Assembly (NCBI GenBank): GCA_023014485.1 | Contig: JAJOZX010005629.1 | Coordinates: 104,501 to 168,500 of the forward strand | DNA length: 64,000 bases | DNA from: Bathynomus jamesi | Taxonomy: Eukaryota; Arthropoda; Malacostraca; Isopoda; Cirolanidae | Direction of reading: 5' to 3' | Shown here: piece after piece, positions 46,677 through 59,017 of the stretch | How positions within the stretch are numbered: the first letter of the stretch is position 1 | How the letters are laid out: each line of letters starts with the position of its first letter | The notes under the pieces: generated by a model | The model's input: only the letters and a program-made list of their open reading frames with translations | The model's database searches: none | What the model was told of the DNA's origin: nothing | Position numbers and translations under genes: made by a program

Positions 46677-46805
46677 CCGCTTTAGTTCCCCAACACCGAG
46701 ACCGCTTTAGTTCCCTCCGCCCCACGGAGACTGTTTTAGTTTCCCAACACCGAGACCGGTTTAGTTCTCCAACACCGAGACTGTTTCAGTCCCCCACCGA
46801 AAAAA
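46668..46805 (+). repeat. Degenerate 30-bp repeats in the leader
   Basis: Five units of 'c(a/c)ccgagaccgctttagttcccc' follow the primer-binding site and repeat its ACCGAGA half. Confidence 0.75.
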
Positions 46806-48096
46806 CCGTCGTCCATCAATGGATGTCCCTACTTTGAACAATTTTTGAAACACTTCATGGATTCACTCGTTCGACGTCGACCGCAACCTCTTCAACTTGG
46901 ACTCCAACCCCACCATCTGCAACCTCAATTTAATTCAACTCATCGTTGACCTTCAATCAACTTTTGTTACTTGGAAATTCCTTCCTTGAAATTCTCTCTC
47001 CAATCAACCCCAAATATTTACTACAAAAATTTCCCTTGAACTTCTCTTCAATCAACTTTTGAATTATTGTTCGTATTTTTCACCGATCAACCGTGCGACC
47101 ATCTTCCTGTCTACAATCTTCCTTCAACGTTTGTATGCTCCGTCGTGGCGATCAGATGACGTCATCCGTCCCTCTCGTCTGCTGGACGAGCGGCACACCT
47201 AAGCTGAGTGAGGCTGACCTTCAAAGTTTCGTGGAGGCTCCGAGGCACCAGCGTGCTGAACCCCTCGCTCTCCGTTTGTGATGAGTTTGATTTTAATCGT
47301 TTTAGTTAAAAATTACTACTGTTTAAATCGTGCTCTTAATTATCATTTTCTTTAATTTTAGTAATTTTAATTCACTTTTATTTTCCCTTTTTAGTGTGAA
47401 ACAGTGAAGTGACTTTATAAACACTTAATCATTTTTTTTAATTAATTGATTTTAATTAACTGTTCGATAGTAATACAAAATACAGTACTAATCAGACGTT
47501 GTCATTGATTCTGTATTCACGTATTTATTTTTCCCAACAGATTATAAATCTGAATTTTTTTAAATTCTTTTTATAAAATTATCTGCACATTGTGTGTATT
47601 AAGAATATTAAATATCATTTTAGGTTTTGTTGTGGGACATAAATTCGATCAGTCATAATTCTGACATTTATACCCATAACTCACATTTTTATTTAGTTGT
47701 ACCCCGTTAGGTTTTTCTTTTTCTTTTCCTTTTTTAATTTAAACCTTTTAACTTAGTTTTAGTGAAAATTTATGTTATCGTTATTATACTGTAACCCTTT
47801 TTTCTAGTGTGATTTTGACCGAATTTCGACCCTTGCCAACGAGACTTCAGCGTTGGGAGATTTGAAAATTACTCGTAGATTGCTGCATCCGGAGTAAAGG
47901 CAGAGTCGCCCATTTTGTTCTACGTTATCTCGTAACCATATGGAAAAAATTGTTTCATTGTTTATCTCGTTTTTTTCAATTTTATTCAAAATACTTAGAC
48001 TTTGTTCCATTTATTTTTTTTATTGCTTGTCCCTTACATGGTTATTTTTGTTTTACACACACACTTCCGTGTCAACGACACGTGTTATGATTAACG
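46806..48096. other. Retroelement leader without clear coding
   Basis: A small frame at 47093-47281 has no recognisable motif. The rest is T/A-rich. Confidence 0.5.
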
Positions 48097-50020
48097 ATGT
48101 CCAAACCATTACCGCCCCTGACATGCACTACTGTTAATCTTATAACTCCCTCTTCCGTACTGAAACGTACAGTTGATGTCCCTCATTTTCGCGGTCGCGT
48201 TAATAATAGATTTGTAGAACCCTCCTTTAAGGATTGGTTCGGTAAAATTGACGATTCGTTTAGAGGTTGTCTGACTATAGATGCAGATAAAATCAGTTTT
48301 GCTTTTGACACTTGTGACCCAAATTTCGGTGACGCCGCGCGCGTCCGTACCTTTCTTATCGATTGGTCCAATGGGCAAATATATCAATGGTCTTGGGTAG
48401 AATTTAAACGTTTTTGGTATGATATATATAAAGGTCTGCATGAAATCACGAAGTACTGTGACAGGCAGGGATCCGTCGAATGGGACGTTGACGTTAAAGG
48501 TTTAAACAGCAGAACACGAGCACACCAGTTCCGGATTTTCCTTCAGTCCCTTGCTCATGAGTCGTGTAACCATTCTTCAGTGTTGCGCGAAAACGCATCT
48601 CCCGATAATGTTGTTTCGGTAGAGAATCGGAGTGATTCCGTTGACCCTTCTGGTCTGGGTAGAAAGGCGTTGAGTGTACCTTATTCTGACCCACCTTCCC
48701 AATCCACTTCCTCTTTGAGTTCTGTACATTCGGAATCCCCAGAAAGTGATTATTTTTTTCTCGAAATCGGTTTCAAACTCCGTTGCCCAGAGGAGACCCT
48801 TTTAGGTCGTTTTGATCCGAAATGTTCGTCCAGTATTGTTTCTGCGTCTTTAGCGGATAAATTGCTGTATCCTCTCTTTAAGGAACCGCCATCCGCTTCA
48901 TACATTCGGGATTCCGATGGTAACCTTATTCCGTCCTTGCGGAAACTAAACTTGACTTGTGGATTGGTGATTGTCTTTTTTGTATAGGTGTCTCGTTAGT
49001 TCCGCTAGAATATTGTCTCGATTTTGATTTAATTATTGGCCCAGAATCCCTACGACCCAACGGATTAAATTTCGACTTTTCGGATGGATGCTTCGTCGAT
49101 AAATGGGAAAAAAGACGTTATTCCCTTCTCTGGTGCGAGGCACCCGAGCAGAACCTTTATTGTGACGATGAAACGTCACCCTTGGAAAATTTGGGTAATC
49201 CTGACCCAACTTTCTTCTCTGACTCAGTTGTCTCTGAACCGTTGGTTCCAGCTTGTTCATCAAATGAATTTCCTTCGAGGCTAGAACTCACAGCCTCTCC
49301 TGATGATGATTTTTGTGATGCTAATGTTGAAAACAGTAACGACAACAGTGAAATTGTTGATTTATGTAATTATAAAGGTACTTCTGTTGAAAGTTTTTAT
49401 GATGAAAGTTTTGTTGAAAGTAAGTGTAATACCTACGTTAATAATTGTTGTAATGTAAATGGGGATGTGACCAATCCTTTATTAAATGTGAATTCAGACA
49501 ACTTGGATGATTGCTGTGCAACTGATGTTGAAAATCAGAATTTAATTTACTCTCACCATGGTCAGGACAACCATGTTGGTCCCGATGGCCATGACTTGTA
49601 CGATGATTTAGACACTGCTCCTCAAATTGTCAGTAATTTTAGTCATTCGGACATTGATTCAACTGACATAGTTCATTCAGTGAACTTTGGTCGAGAAGAC
49701 CTCGTTTTTGATTTAGATGGATCAGATATCCATGCATGTCCCAAAAAGGACGCGAATTCTGTTACTGATGTTGTTTTTGGTTTAGATGGATCGGATATCC
49801 ATGCATGTCCCAAAGAGGACGCGTTAGATGGTCAGGATGACCATGTTTTTGATAACTTTTCTCCACAGGACCCGAATTGTTTTGAGTTTACTTCGGCCAA
49901 CGGCCAATCGGCAATGCCGCCTCGTTTAAGTGGTCTGAAAGATGACCCTGTTTTTTTTTTTTGGTCATGATGACCGTCATCTTGCTTCAGATGATGCTTT
50001 TTCTGCTGTAGTAGCAGCTG
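48097..50020 (+). pseudogene. Structural (Gag-like) frame with first retropepsin-like domain
   Basis: Frame 48097-48950 (MSKPLPPLTCTT; a Trp/Phe/Tyr-rich 200-residue domain with FKDWFGKIDDSF, YQWSWVEFKRFWYD) shifts by one near 48955 to 48957-49970. Across the shift lies a retropepsin-like fold: LLGRFDPKCSSSIVSASLAD, then LVPLEYCLDFDLIIGPESL. The usual D-T/S-G is D-P-K, so the site is not catalytic as written. Downstream is a 200-residue Asp/Asn-rich stretch with two copies of GSDIHACPK (49723, 49793). A 12-T run at 49951-49962 shifts frame again. Confidence 0.6.
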
Positions 50021-51158
50021 GGGAGAATGCCCCACAAGGTCCTGTAGGCGAGTCAGTTTTTATGAATTTTGATAATCATTGTGATGTTTATGATGACAGT
50101 AACAGTTTCGTAACGAATCGATCATGTCCCAGTGACTTCTTTTTAAATTACTATAGTGAGGACCATGCCGTCCCTCCGTTTTGTTTTAACTCCGTTAATT
50201 CGTGTTCGGAGCAGTGTAGCAAGCAATCTTTTCCTAAAGAGCAAAGTGCTCACGTAAAGACGTATTGTCAATTGCCGACATCAGGTCTTTCCAGTTGGTC
50301 ACCCAATTCCCCTGATTGCGATATTCCAAATTTTGGTTTTCCTCCCAATACCCCAACCTCGTGCGAAACCATCGCTGATGCAGACGAAGCATGTTCACAT
50401 GTTTCGGAGACGCCTTCTTGGACTCTTGAAATGGAGCTCATGGAAGAACGCCCACAAATTTTCATGAAAACTTCTATTAACAACCAAGCAGTTTTGGCTC
50501 TTGTTGAAACTTGCTGTCAGGCGAATTACATTCACCAACACGTATACAGAAGTTACTCAAGGTGGCTACGGAAAAATTCGATTTGCATTCTCGTTTGTCC
50601 TGCATTGATGATGACTGGGAAGAATACAGTACCGGAGAAATCATCCTTCCTATTGAGTTTGATTCAGTCCCTTATCTGACCCCATTTGTGGTCGTATCTG
50701 AATTGAATTGGGATGGAGACTTACTCCTGGGGATGAATTTCCTTATTACGCACGATTTTTATTGGGCCGATAGAGAAGCAGGCCTAATTCGAGGAAAGAA
50801 CTCACCTTTCGAGTATGTTTGTCACCCCTATTCTTCGGTCTTTTCAGCTGAGGGTGAAAGACTCGTTTCAGAGAGCCCGACGGACTCCCTGGAACCAGTT
50901 CAAAATAAAAAGGAACTGCTACCAGATGGGGAAGATTCTTCATCAATTGTCAATTGTTCCGTTCTAGTTCCGACGAACGAAGAACTAGAAAACCAACATA
51001 CTTTTGGTAATTTTGAGTATGAAGACTCGAATGTCTTCACAGTAGACCCCTGTGACTCCATCGAGAGCGAGTCACCTCCTTCAGTGACAGTTAGGCCGGA
51101 ACTTGAAGTTCCCAGTGTTCTGGCTATTCCAAATAAATTTGAAAACTCATCTTCTTAA
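49942..51158 (+). pseudogene. Second retropepsin-like domain region
   Basis: Frame 49942-50550 ends in IFMKTSINNQAVLALVETCC then QANYIHQHV, resembling a protease core (VLALVDTGCQANYI) with D-T-G replaced by E-T-C. After a shift near 50540, 50511-51158 gives ILPIEFDSVPYLTPFVVVSE and DLLLGMNFLITHDF, the flap and LLGxxFL parts. It is followed by an acidic tail. Both the Asp and the Gly of the active site are changed, so it is inactive as written. Its position after Gag is where a protease belongs. Confidence 0.6.
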
Positions 51159-51243
51159 GTTTCGACTTGGTCATTTCGCTTGAATCCCTATTTAAGGAAG
51201 ATGACTTGATTCTGTTTTCAAAGGTAGAGGAATTTCACCTAAT

Positions 51244-51510
51244 TCCGAGGCTAAGCCCATAGGTGCCGGGAGCGAACCCGAACCTACTCCTCCGTCGGAA
51301 GTTGTACGCGCGGAAGGGCAAGCGCGGAATATTCCTCACTACCATAATATGATCGTTCCATCGATCATTTTCATTTTTCTTCCGCGAATTCATGTTTTCG
51401 CCCTTCTTGCCTTCTACTTTGCAAATCTTTCTCTTTGGCTGTTCCTGGATCCTCTTCTGAAACCAGTGAAAGCCATTCTTCTTAATCCCGATACACCACC
51501 TCCTTTTGAG
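51244..51510 (+). CDS. Small frame with hydrophobic membrane-like segment
   Basis: A frame ending at TGA 51511 is Pro/Glu-rich (SEPEPTPPSE), then hydrophobic (MIVPSIIFIFLPRIHVFALL and AFYFANLSLWLFL). It has no Met until 51351. It could be the C-terminal tail of the upstream polyprotein or a remnant membrane protein. Unrecognised. Confidence 0.3.
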
Positions 51511-51511
51511 T

Positions 51512-53951
51512 GAGCAAGGCTCGTATGGTCAGTCCATTGCTTCCCGGCATGTTGCGAAAACCTTTAACCGAATGACCTACATGCCCGATCGCAAGACAAC
51601 CTAACCATGCAGCTGATTTGTCTGGCTTCGTATGTTCGTGAAATTCACCCGTATGACCGAACATACCCTCAATTTAGGTTAAGTTGTTTTTTGTTTTATT
51701 TTTTAAATTAATCTTAATTATACGGAACTTATAACCTATAAGTGTTCAGTTCAGTATAGCTCATAATTGAGTTCTATTTTCAACTTTTTATTCTTGATTT
51801 TTTTTATTCAATTAGTCTTGAGTAATTGTCATTAAATTGTTAGTCTACCATTTGTTAAGGTATCAACCAAAATTATAGCCAATTTTGACACTATACCAGG
51901 ATGCCATTCCTTTTCCCCTTCTAATAATTCAGTTACACCATTCAATATTACTAATTCATAACTGTACCCTACCATGAATTCCACTAAAACCTGTTATTAT
52001 CTATGCCCCATCAACTCGTCAAATAAAATTCAATTGCCCTACTGATACTTCTGGTCAATATTAATGGTGAGATACTGCTAATATAACGCTATGAAGGTTA
52101 CTAGTCGAATTTAATTCTGTGCCTAAATTCAGTTTTCAATACCACTTAATTTACTTTAAGTATTTAAAGTTCTTTTAAGTGCGTATTTATTTTTAATTAC
52201 CTTAATACGTGCAACCGATTTATTATGAAAATCTATAACCCCGATTGAATTTTATTACTCTTGACACCTATTCGAATTCACTTTCCTACTGATTACACTT
52301 TCACCCAATTACGCTTACCCACACTCTGAAACACTCTTGAAATCATTGGCGTACTTATTGGAAAGGGAATTCGGTGCTACTGTAGTATGCGGTCTACCGA
52401 CGATTGGTTAGGTTTAGTCATGATATTTTCGTTAAAACTAACGAAAATATCATGACTAAACCTAACCAATCGTCAAGGGCGATTGACAATGAGATGTAAA
52501 CAAACAATTAGTAAACAAGATAAGAATCTATAATTAAAAGGTAGACCGCCGAATCGTAGGTAGACCGCATACTACAGTAGCACCGGGAATTCACTACTCA
52601 TCTTATTTTTACCATATAAATCTTATTCTAAAATCATTGGCTATCACGATAAATTATATTTAATTGCAGTTAACTGTTTGATGTTTACTCTGGATTATTT
52701 GAATTTATTTAAACTTAATTGCTGCTTACAATATATAATCTTGCCTGTTGCTTTAAGTTAATTTTAACCAACCTCTAAGCTAATCCGTTCTTCAAAATTT
52801 CATGATTTACCATTGACCACTAAGGATTCAGTTCTTCCCGGGATGAACCAATTACTTTCATATTCTACACACAACTGTACATACCCACTCAGCTAGACAC
52901 GCGTATTACCCATATTTTTCCATACGTATACGCAATCACGTATAACTTCAACTATAAATTCCTTTTCCCAATTTTTGGGTAAACCACCTACCCCTTGCAC
53001 TCTGCACATAAATACATACGTGACCCAAGGTCTATACATCATCTATTATGAAATTCTATCTTCCTTTTCCCTAGATATTCTTAATGGATAACAATATCTA
53101 GGTATCTAAAACGGTAACTAGATAAATTTTCATGTTTTCACTAAATTAATTTTTACTTTTCTTTAAACGAATTTTAATATTTTTACCAACTTATTCCGAC
53201 TTGCAATAAGTTTACATTCTGCACCCGTGCTCCCACCGCTGAAGACTTCGTCCACCAATAAAATTTAATTCGATTTTTATCTACCATAGTCAATACGATT
53301 AGTTTTTTTTACTGTATAATCATGATAACTTCGGAAACTCTTATCTCTGTCAGTACTGACAGATTAAACTCCATTTCAAGTAGTCACCATATGAATTGGA
53401 AATTCCTGGACCTTAAACATTGAATTTTCCTTTTAACCATTATTTACTATGTATGTATCTTTTTCCCTAAAATTATCTTAACCCAGGAAATCTTTCCGAA
53501 TTTACCACGGTTCAGTATGTAATCTTGTTACTATAATGTTGGACAAACTAAAAATTTAACTTAAATTAGATTCAATCCTGTAATTGGAACTTTAACTGAA
53601 ATAATTAGGTCGAAATGCCGGAAATAACTTAGATGGTTCATTAGTCTATAAGATTGTTTATGTAGTATGATTGCCACAATTAATCATACTTATAATTTTT
53701 TTTTAAAGGTGACAACTTCGGACCTTATACCTTGTTGATCTAGAGTTTCCACTACAATTCTAGTAATCAGACCTCAACCTTGTTAATTTATTTGTTGTTT
53801 TCCCCTTGATTTCTTTTTATTTATTTTATTAATATAATTATCATTCTTCCCACTAAATTGCCTTGATTAATCCAACCCGAAATTGTCGCCGTTTCATTTT
53901 TTTTAATATATTGTAAATAAACTTCCATCCCACCATTACATCCTTTTTCAT
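51512..53951. other. Non-coding 3' interior of the LTR element
   Basis: T/A-rich, stops in all frames, no pol motif. It contains only the MITE at 52373-52584. Confidence 0.7.
52373..52584. mobile_element. 212-bp MITE with 8-bp target duplication and internal hairpin
   Basis: 26-bp perfect inverted ends beginning GGTGCTACTGTAGTATGCGG, with GGGAATTC repeated at 52365-52372 and 52585-52592. Inside, 52401-52435 and 52442-52476 form a perfect hairpin (gacgattggttaggtttagt...). Family unknown; an 8-bp duplication with GG ends would fit Merlin or hAT. Confidence 0.9.
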
Positions 53952-53963
53952 AGGGGAGAGCAG
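53952..53963 (+). promoter_or_regulatory. Polypurine tract
   Basis: AGGGGAGAGCAG immediately before the 3' LTR TG. Confidence 0.75.
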
Positions 53964-56119
53964 TGTCACAACCATGCGATTTACCATTTCTATGGTTGAA
54001 CAGTATCCATGTTTGTACCATTAGAAGTTCGCTGTAAACAGCGAATGTCCCTCCCTTAGCTGTGCCTCTCTTATTCGTCTCCTTTGATTTCTCCCAAATA
54101 ATGACTTATACTGTACGTACAGAGTAAATCACTCAGACGTCATAAAGTAACTTAGTTTCCTTCACGTTTCGATCACGTGCTTAGTATGAGGCTATCCTTA
54201 GTATTCAATGTATGGTACATTCTCAGGGGCGGATCCAGGAATTTAAGCAGAGGGGGGTCCAGTCTTGGTGGGGCTCGTTACTGATATGTCCTCGGCTGAA
54301 GGATGGATTTGAAATATATTCCCGTTATCAAAATCCTATTTGTTCACACACCCAGGCCAGGTCTGAAATGTCAGAATCGGACATAAACTTTTTTTCTTTA
54401 TTCTTTTTAAGGAAATTAATTTTGTGGCAACCGGGATACATGTACCTTAAGCCATTTTAAGACTTCAGGTCTTATTTTTCATATATAGGAGCAAACAAAC
54501 GCCGCGGATGTTTCTGTATGAACATTCGGACCACTTTGTCAGTCTCAATCGGAGTGTCATAATCGAAAAATCGTTGGTCACCGTGAGCAGGGGGGGGTCC
54601 GGACCCCCTCGACCCCCCCCTGGATCCGCGCCTGATTCTTTAATACTAATAAAAGCTTTACTCTCTATAAGTCATTATTTATATGTTGTGTCCTGTCGGT
54701 GTTATGCAACCATACTCATTTATACATCCATGTTCCTTCTTGGCCGTTGTCCTTTATTAATTTTATCACCTATTACCTATTTTATTACCTATTACCCATT
54801 GTCTAGTTATGCTCTATCAACTTATCAGTCTATGTTTACTCGTGTCTATATTACGCGCACGACCTATTGTGTGACGAATGATAGGTGTACACTATTGTGT
54901 GCAGTCGTACATGTATATTGACGATCATGATTACGTACATGTATTCTTTTGTTTTATTTTTTTTATTATTTCACCTCTCACAAGTTGTCTATTATTGCTG
55001 AGACGAAGGCTCGAATTCCGATTACGTCGTCAAAAGCGAGCCTCTGAATTCGAACTCTTCTCTCTTGCCTCTGCTACCAATTTATAACGTTAAGATGTGA
55101 TGTTATATTATTATAATATACCATATTGTTCCCTGCCAGGCTACTGGCTAATTAGACTTTCAAACTATAATAACCAACCATTCTTCTAAAATATTTGACA
55201 TAATTTGGCGTAATCATTGTTAACTATAAATATACTGTATATAACATTTTGTTAATCCCCTTTAAATTATAAAACAACGGAGAACTCTCCTTCATTATTT
55301 AAATGTGTTACTATTCAGATGACTTCAGTATTAGATATGTCAATTAACAAACTGCTAAAATGTAATTAACGGTAATTAATGTATGTAATATAATGTAATT
55401 TATGTACTGAATGTACTCGGTACATGTCGGCCCCCGACATTATGTCGCCACCCAAAAGTGTATACCTTACAAAAATTAGTAATTTTTTAACTTTTTGCTT
55501 AAATTATGCTTAACATCAGAATTCTGTAGCTCTCCAGCTAAGTGGGAGCTTAAACTTCGACTGCATTCCCCCAAAACTGAGGCTTATTATTTCTTGTATT
55601 GTAAATTAAATCATTCCAGCCTGAGCCTTTACCCGAGGAGGCCGCGCCCCCTCGCCTTAATTTCCTGCCTGGCCGTTGTTACCCGAGGTTGCACACCTCC
55701 CTCATTTTTTTAAAATTTCTGCCGTAACTCTACTCGAGGAGGACAAGCCTCCTCGCTTTCAATTCCCACCTTAACTATTGTGAAATGGGGTCGAACCTCT
55801 ACCCCTGTAAATTCCTGCTTGAGCTGTTGTTGTAAGAGGTAAAACCTCTCCCCCTGTAAACTTCTGATTAATTATCAGTGCCTCGTTCTGTATATATTCT
55901 GTGAATAAAAATTTATGAGTGAACTAAAACTCCAATTTTTGAAGTGAAGTGTTTCCATTCACACCTTCGGGAAAAAACTTGGTAGAAACTGTTCATTGGT
56001 ACTCGGATGCTCTCGGCTAAGGCCGAGCTTACCCAACAAGGACCACCTTCGTTGGATTGTCCAAAGTGCATTAACCCTAAAAAGTCGCAAGCGGGCAGAG
56101 GCTCGCACAACCTATGCGC

Positions 56120-56123
<4 letters not shown>
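53964..56123 (+). repeat. 3' LTR with a 411-bp insertion
   Basis: Matches the 5' LTR throughout with a few small indels. Longer only because of the insertion at 54224-54634. Confidence 0.9.
54224..54634. mobile_element. Non-autonomous hAT-like element in the 3' LTR
   Basis: Ends CAGGGGCGGATCCAGG and complement of CAGGCGCGGATCCAGG. ATTCT is repeated at 54219-54223 and 54635-54639, while the 5' LTR shows the empty site (acattctttaatac). The 5-bp duplication is shorter than the usual 8 of hAT. Confidence 0.9.
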
Positions 56124-56172
<49 letters not shown>

Positions 56173-56644
56173 GGAAATAAGAGGATAACACATGTTGAAC
56201 AATGCAAGCATACGTTTAAAGATATTTTACTTTTCGTCATTAGTGCTAAAAAGCTAAAAATAAGATGTGTGACATAATTAAATATAACGAACAAAGAATA
56301 TTCTGTGATGATATAAATACTGTAAGTAAGCTTTTTTATGCACATCACTCGGTACCAATGTCTGTAAATCTTTGTGAATGCATGAAACAGAGTAACTTTA
56401 GCTCCACACAAACTTCTTATACAAGACTCGTTACTCAAAGAACTGGTGTTGGCTCAGCCCTAGATGTTTAAATTCTTTTACATCTTATAGGGTTTCATTT
56501 TTCAGTTTGAGTCTGGATAGAGCTCCCCTGCTCCCCTATGTCCCCTATTGTAAAGTTGAAAGAACACTACGGTTCTGCAAGCGTAATTCGTCAGCTTTCA
56601 GAAGATATGCCAAATCTTTAACAGGAACAACAAATAACCCTGTA
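56124..56644. other. (TA)n then unassigned sequence
   Basis: (TA)n to 56169. A plus-strand 68-codon frame (56265-56471) has no recognised family. Confidence 0.45.
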
Positions 56645-56652
56645 TTAGAGCC

Positions 56653-57446
56653 CAGTGGTGGGCACCGTTAACCAAAAAGTTAACTTCGATAACGATAATC
56701 CGTTAACCCCAATTTTTAACTCCGATAACGATAATCCGATAATTTTACTACAAAGTTAACGGAAGTTAACGATAATCCGTTAGTGATAACTATTACTTTA
56801 CTAACATTTAAAAAAATCAAAGAAAAAGCTTTAAAACCCATAGAAAATGTTTATTTATGGAAAATCCAACAATAAATAGGTATTTAACTGTATTTCTATC
56901 AAGTTTTGCAACTTTTTTGCTTAATAACTTTTTTTTATATTTTTAATAAAAAATGTACTGATTACATGTTTTGAAACCCTTGTAACCATTAACCATTAAC
57001 TAAATTTTAATTTACCAGAGAATTATTATGGCGGGAACTGAAAGGTAAAATTAAATTTTAGGCACATTTATTAAAGACTATGACACAATGTGCTGGTTGC
57101 CCTTCAGAAAGACCAACTTCTCAAAGTTAGGCCCAACTGCCAGTCTTGACCTCTTGGGCCTCAGGATGTCCTTGCCGAGAGAGAAGAGCCGTTCCACTGC
57201 GGCAGAGGACGGAATTGGCAGACTGGAGTTATGGCGGTTTGAATTCATTCGCGGAGCGGTGATCTTCCGTGAGTGACTCCTCGCAGTTAACGTGTTAACG
57301 GACTTTAACAGACTAAATATCGAGTTATCGGAAGTTAACTGGTCCGATAACGATAAATGGAAATTAACTTCCGTTAATAGTCCGTTAAAAAAAGTTAACT
57401 TCGTTAATTAACTGTTATCGGATTAACGCTTTAGTGCCCAACACTG
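56653..57446 (-). mobile_element. hAT element with transposase C-terminal remnant
   Basis: Ends CAGTGGTGGGCACCGTTAAC and complement of CAGTGTTGGGCACTAAAGCG; 8-bp duplication TTAGAGCC at 56645-56652 and 57447-57454. Subterminal DNA is full of GTTAAC/CGATAAC words. Minus-strand 57250-57080 encodes the hAT dimerisation region (SLPIPSSAAVERLFSLG, then FEKLVFLKGN), including the Glu that is the last catalytic residue in hAT enzymes. The rest of the transposase is deleted. Confidence 0.9.
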
Positions 57447-57660
57447 TTAGAGCCCAAGACTAAAACACCCATCTTCACATCGTGCATACACACATTCAGC
57501 TCATGAAACAGTCACAAATCGTGAGTCATCAGTATGTACATCAAACATCGATGGAGAGAATGATGGACCAACCCTCACTCCACAGTTTCAAAAAAGCTCA
57601 CGCAAAACATCATCACTTCCGAGCCAAAAAAGGCTGAATGATATATATATATATATATAT

Positions 57661-58977
57661 CGTAAAGAACGACGCTTGTATAGGAGATATTCCGCGCAAG
57701 ACGAGAGAGAGAAAACGGAACAAATGAAAAAATGAAGTAACCACCTTGGAATCGAACCCGGGATCTTCCGATTGCCGGTCAGACGCGATACCATTACACC
57801 ATGGACTTCACTCTTCCAAACGCCGTAATTCTTCTACATACTCGCAGAAACCAATGCCCCAAGGGGGCACCTCCCGCATGCCGTAACATTATATACATTC
57901 AACTGCAAAGAACACGCAGTATAAATAACGTAAAGAACGACGCTTGTATAGGAGATATTCCGCGCAAGACGAGAGAGAGAAAACGGAACAAATGAAGTAA
58001 CCACCTGGGAATCGAACCCGGGATCTTCCGATTGCCGGTCAGACGCGATACCATTACACCATGGACTTCACTCTTCCAAACGCCGTAATTCTTCTACATA
58101 CTCGCAGAAACCAATGCCCCAAGGGGGCACCTCCCGCATGCCGTAACATTATATACATTCAACTGCAAAGAACACGCAGTATAAATAACGTAAAGAACGA
58201 CGCTTGTATAGGAGATATTCCGCGCAAGACGAGAGAGAGAAAACGGAACAAATGAAAAAATGAAGTAACCACCTGGGAATCGAACCCGGGATCTTCCGAT
58301 TGCCGGTCAGACGCGATACCATTACAGGTGGTTACTTCATTTTTTCATTTGTTCCGTTTTCTCTCTCTCGTCTTGCGCGGAATATCTCCTATACAAGCGT
58401 CGTTCTTTACGTTATTTATACTGCGTGTTCTTTGCAGTTGAATGTATATAATGTTACGGCATGCGGGAGGTGCCCCCTTGGGGCATTGGTTTCTGCGAGT
58501 ATGTAGAAGAATTACGGCGTTTGGAAGAGTGAAGTCCATGGTGTAATGGTATCGCGTCTGACCGGCAATCGGAAGATCCCGGGTTCGATTCCCAGGTGGT
58601 TACTTCATTTTTTCATTTGTTCCGTTTTCTCTCTCTCGTCTTGCGCGGAATATCTCCTATACAAGCGTCGTTCTTTACGTTATTTATACTGCGTGTTCTT
58701 TGCAGTTGAATGTATATAATGTTACGGCATGCGGGAGGTGCCCCCTTGGGGCATTGGTTTCTGCGAGTATGTAGAAGAATTACGGCGTTTGGAAGAGTGA
58801 AGTCCATGGTGTAATGGTATCGCGTCTGACCGGCAATCGGAAGATGCCGGGTTCGATTCCCAGGTGGTTACTTCATTTTTTCATTTGTTCCGTTTTCTCT
58901 CTCTCGTCTTGCGCGGAATATCTCCTATACAAGCGTCGTTCTTTACGTTATTTATACTGCGTGTTCTTTGCAGTTGA

Positions 58978-58990
<13 letters not shown>
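57661..58990. repeat. Tandem and inverted array of 259-268-bp tRNA-Arg-like units
   Basis: Two and a half units run in one direction (57661-58326), then two and a half in the opposite direction (58327-58990). The arms are nearly identical outside a 53-bp centre (58274-58326). Each unit has a tRNA-like part, a 'cgaaacggaac..gagagag'-type purine stretch and an 'aactgcaaagaacacgcagt' end. Further broken inverted pieces follow at 59013-59118. Near identity of copies means very recent amplification or an assembly artefact. Confidence 0.9.
57738..57807 (-). repeat. tRNA-Arg-like sequence, unit 1
   Basis: Complement has an A box (TGGTGTAATGGTATCGCG), a B box (GGGTTCGATTCC) and GTCTGA...TCGGAAGAT as in the tRNA-Arg anticodon arm. 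The loop CCGGCAA lacks U33, and the acceptor stem is imperfect. Other units: 57998-58066 (-), 58266-58326 (-, truncated), 58534-58602 (+), 58802-58870 (+). Confidence 0.7.

Positions 58991-59012
<22 letters not shown>

Positions 59013-59017
<5 letters not shown>

Larger units (their letters stand above)
44894..56123 (+). mobile_element. LTR retroelement, 11.2 kb, apparently non-autonomous
   Basis: Two long terminal repeats (TGTCACAACC...GCGCGACA) flank a 7.3-kb interior with a primer-binding site, coding region 48097-51158 and a polypurine tract. The LTRs are very similar apart from one inserted element in the right one, so insertion is recent. No reverse transcriptase, RNase H or integrase motif is visible in any frame of 46659-53963. 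The target duplication is obscured by (TA)n on both sides. Confidence 0.85.

Noticed and set aside
57738..58870. Functional tRNA-Arg gene cluster
   Set aside because: The anticodon loop lacks U33, the acceptor stem mispairs and one copy is truncated; better read as a tRNA-derived repeat.
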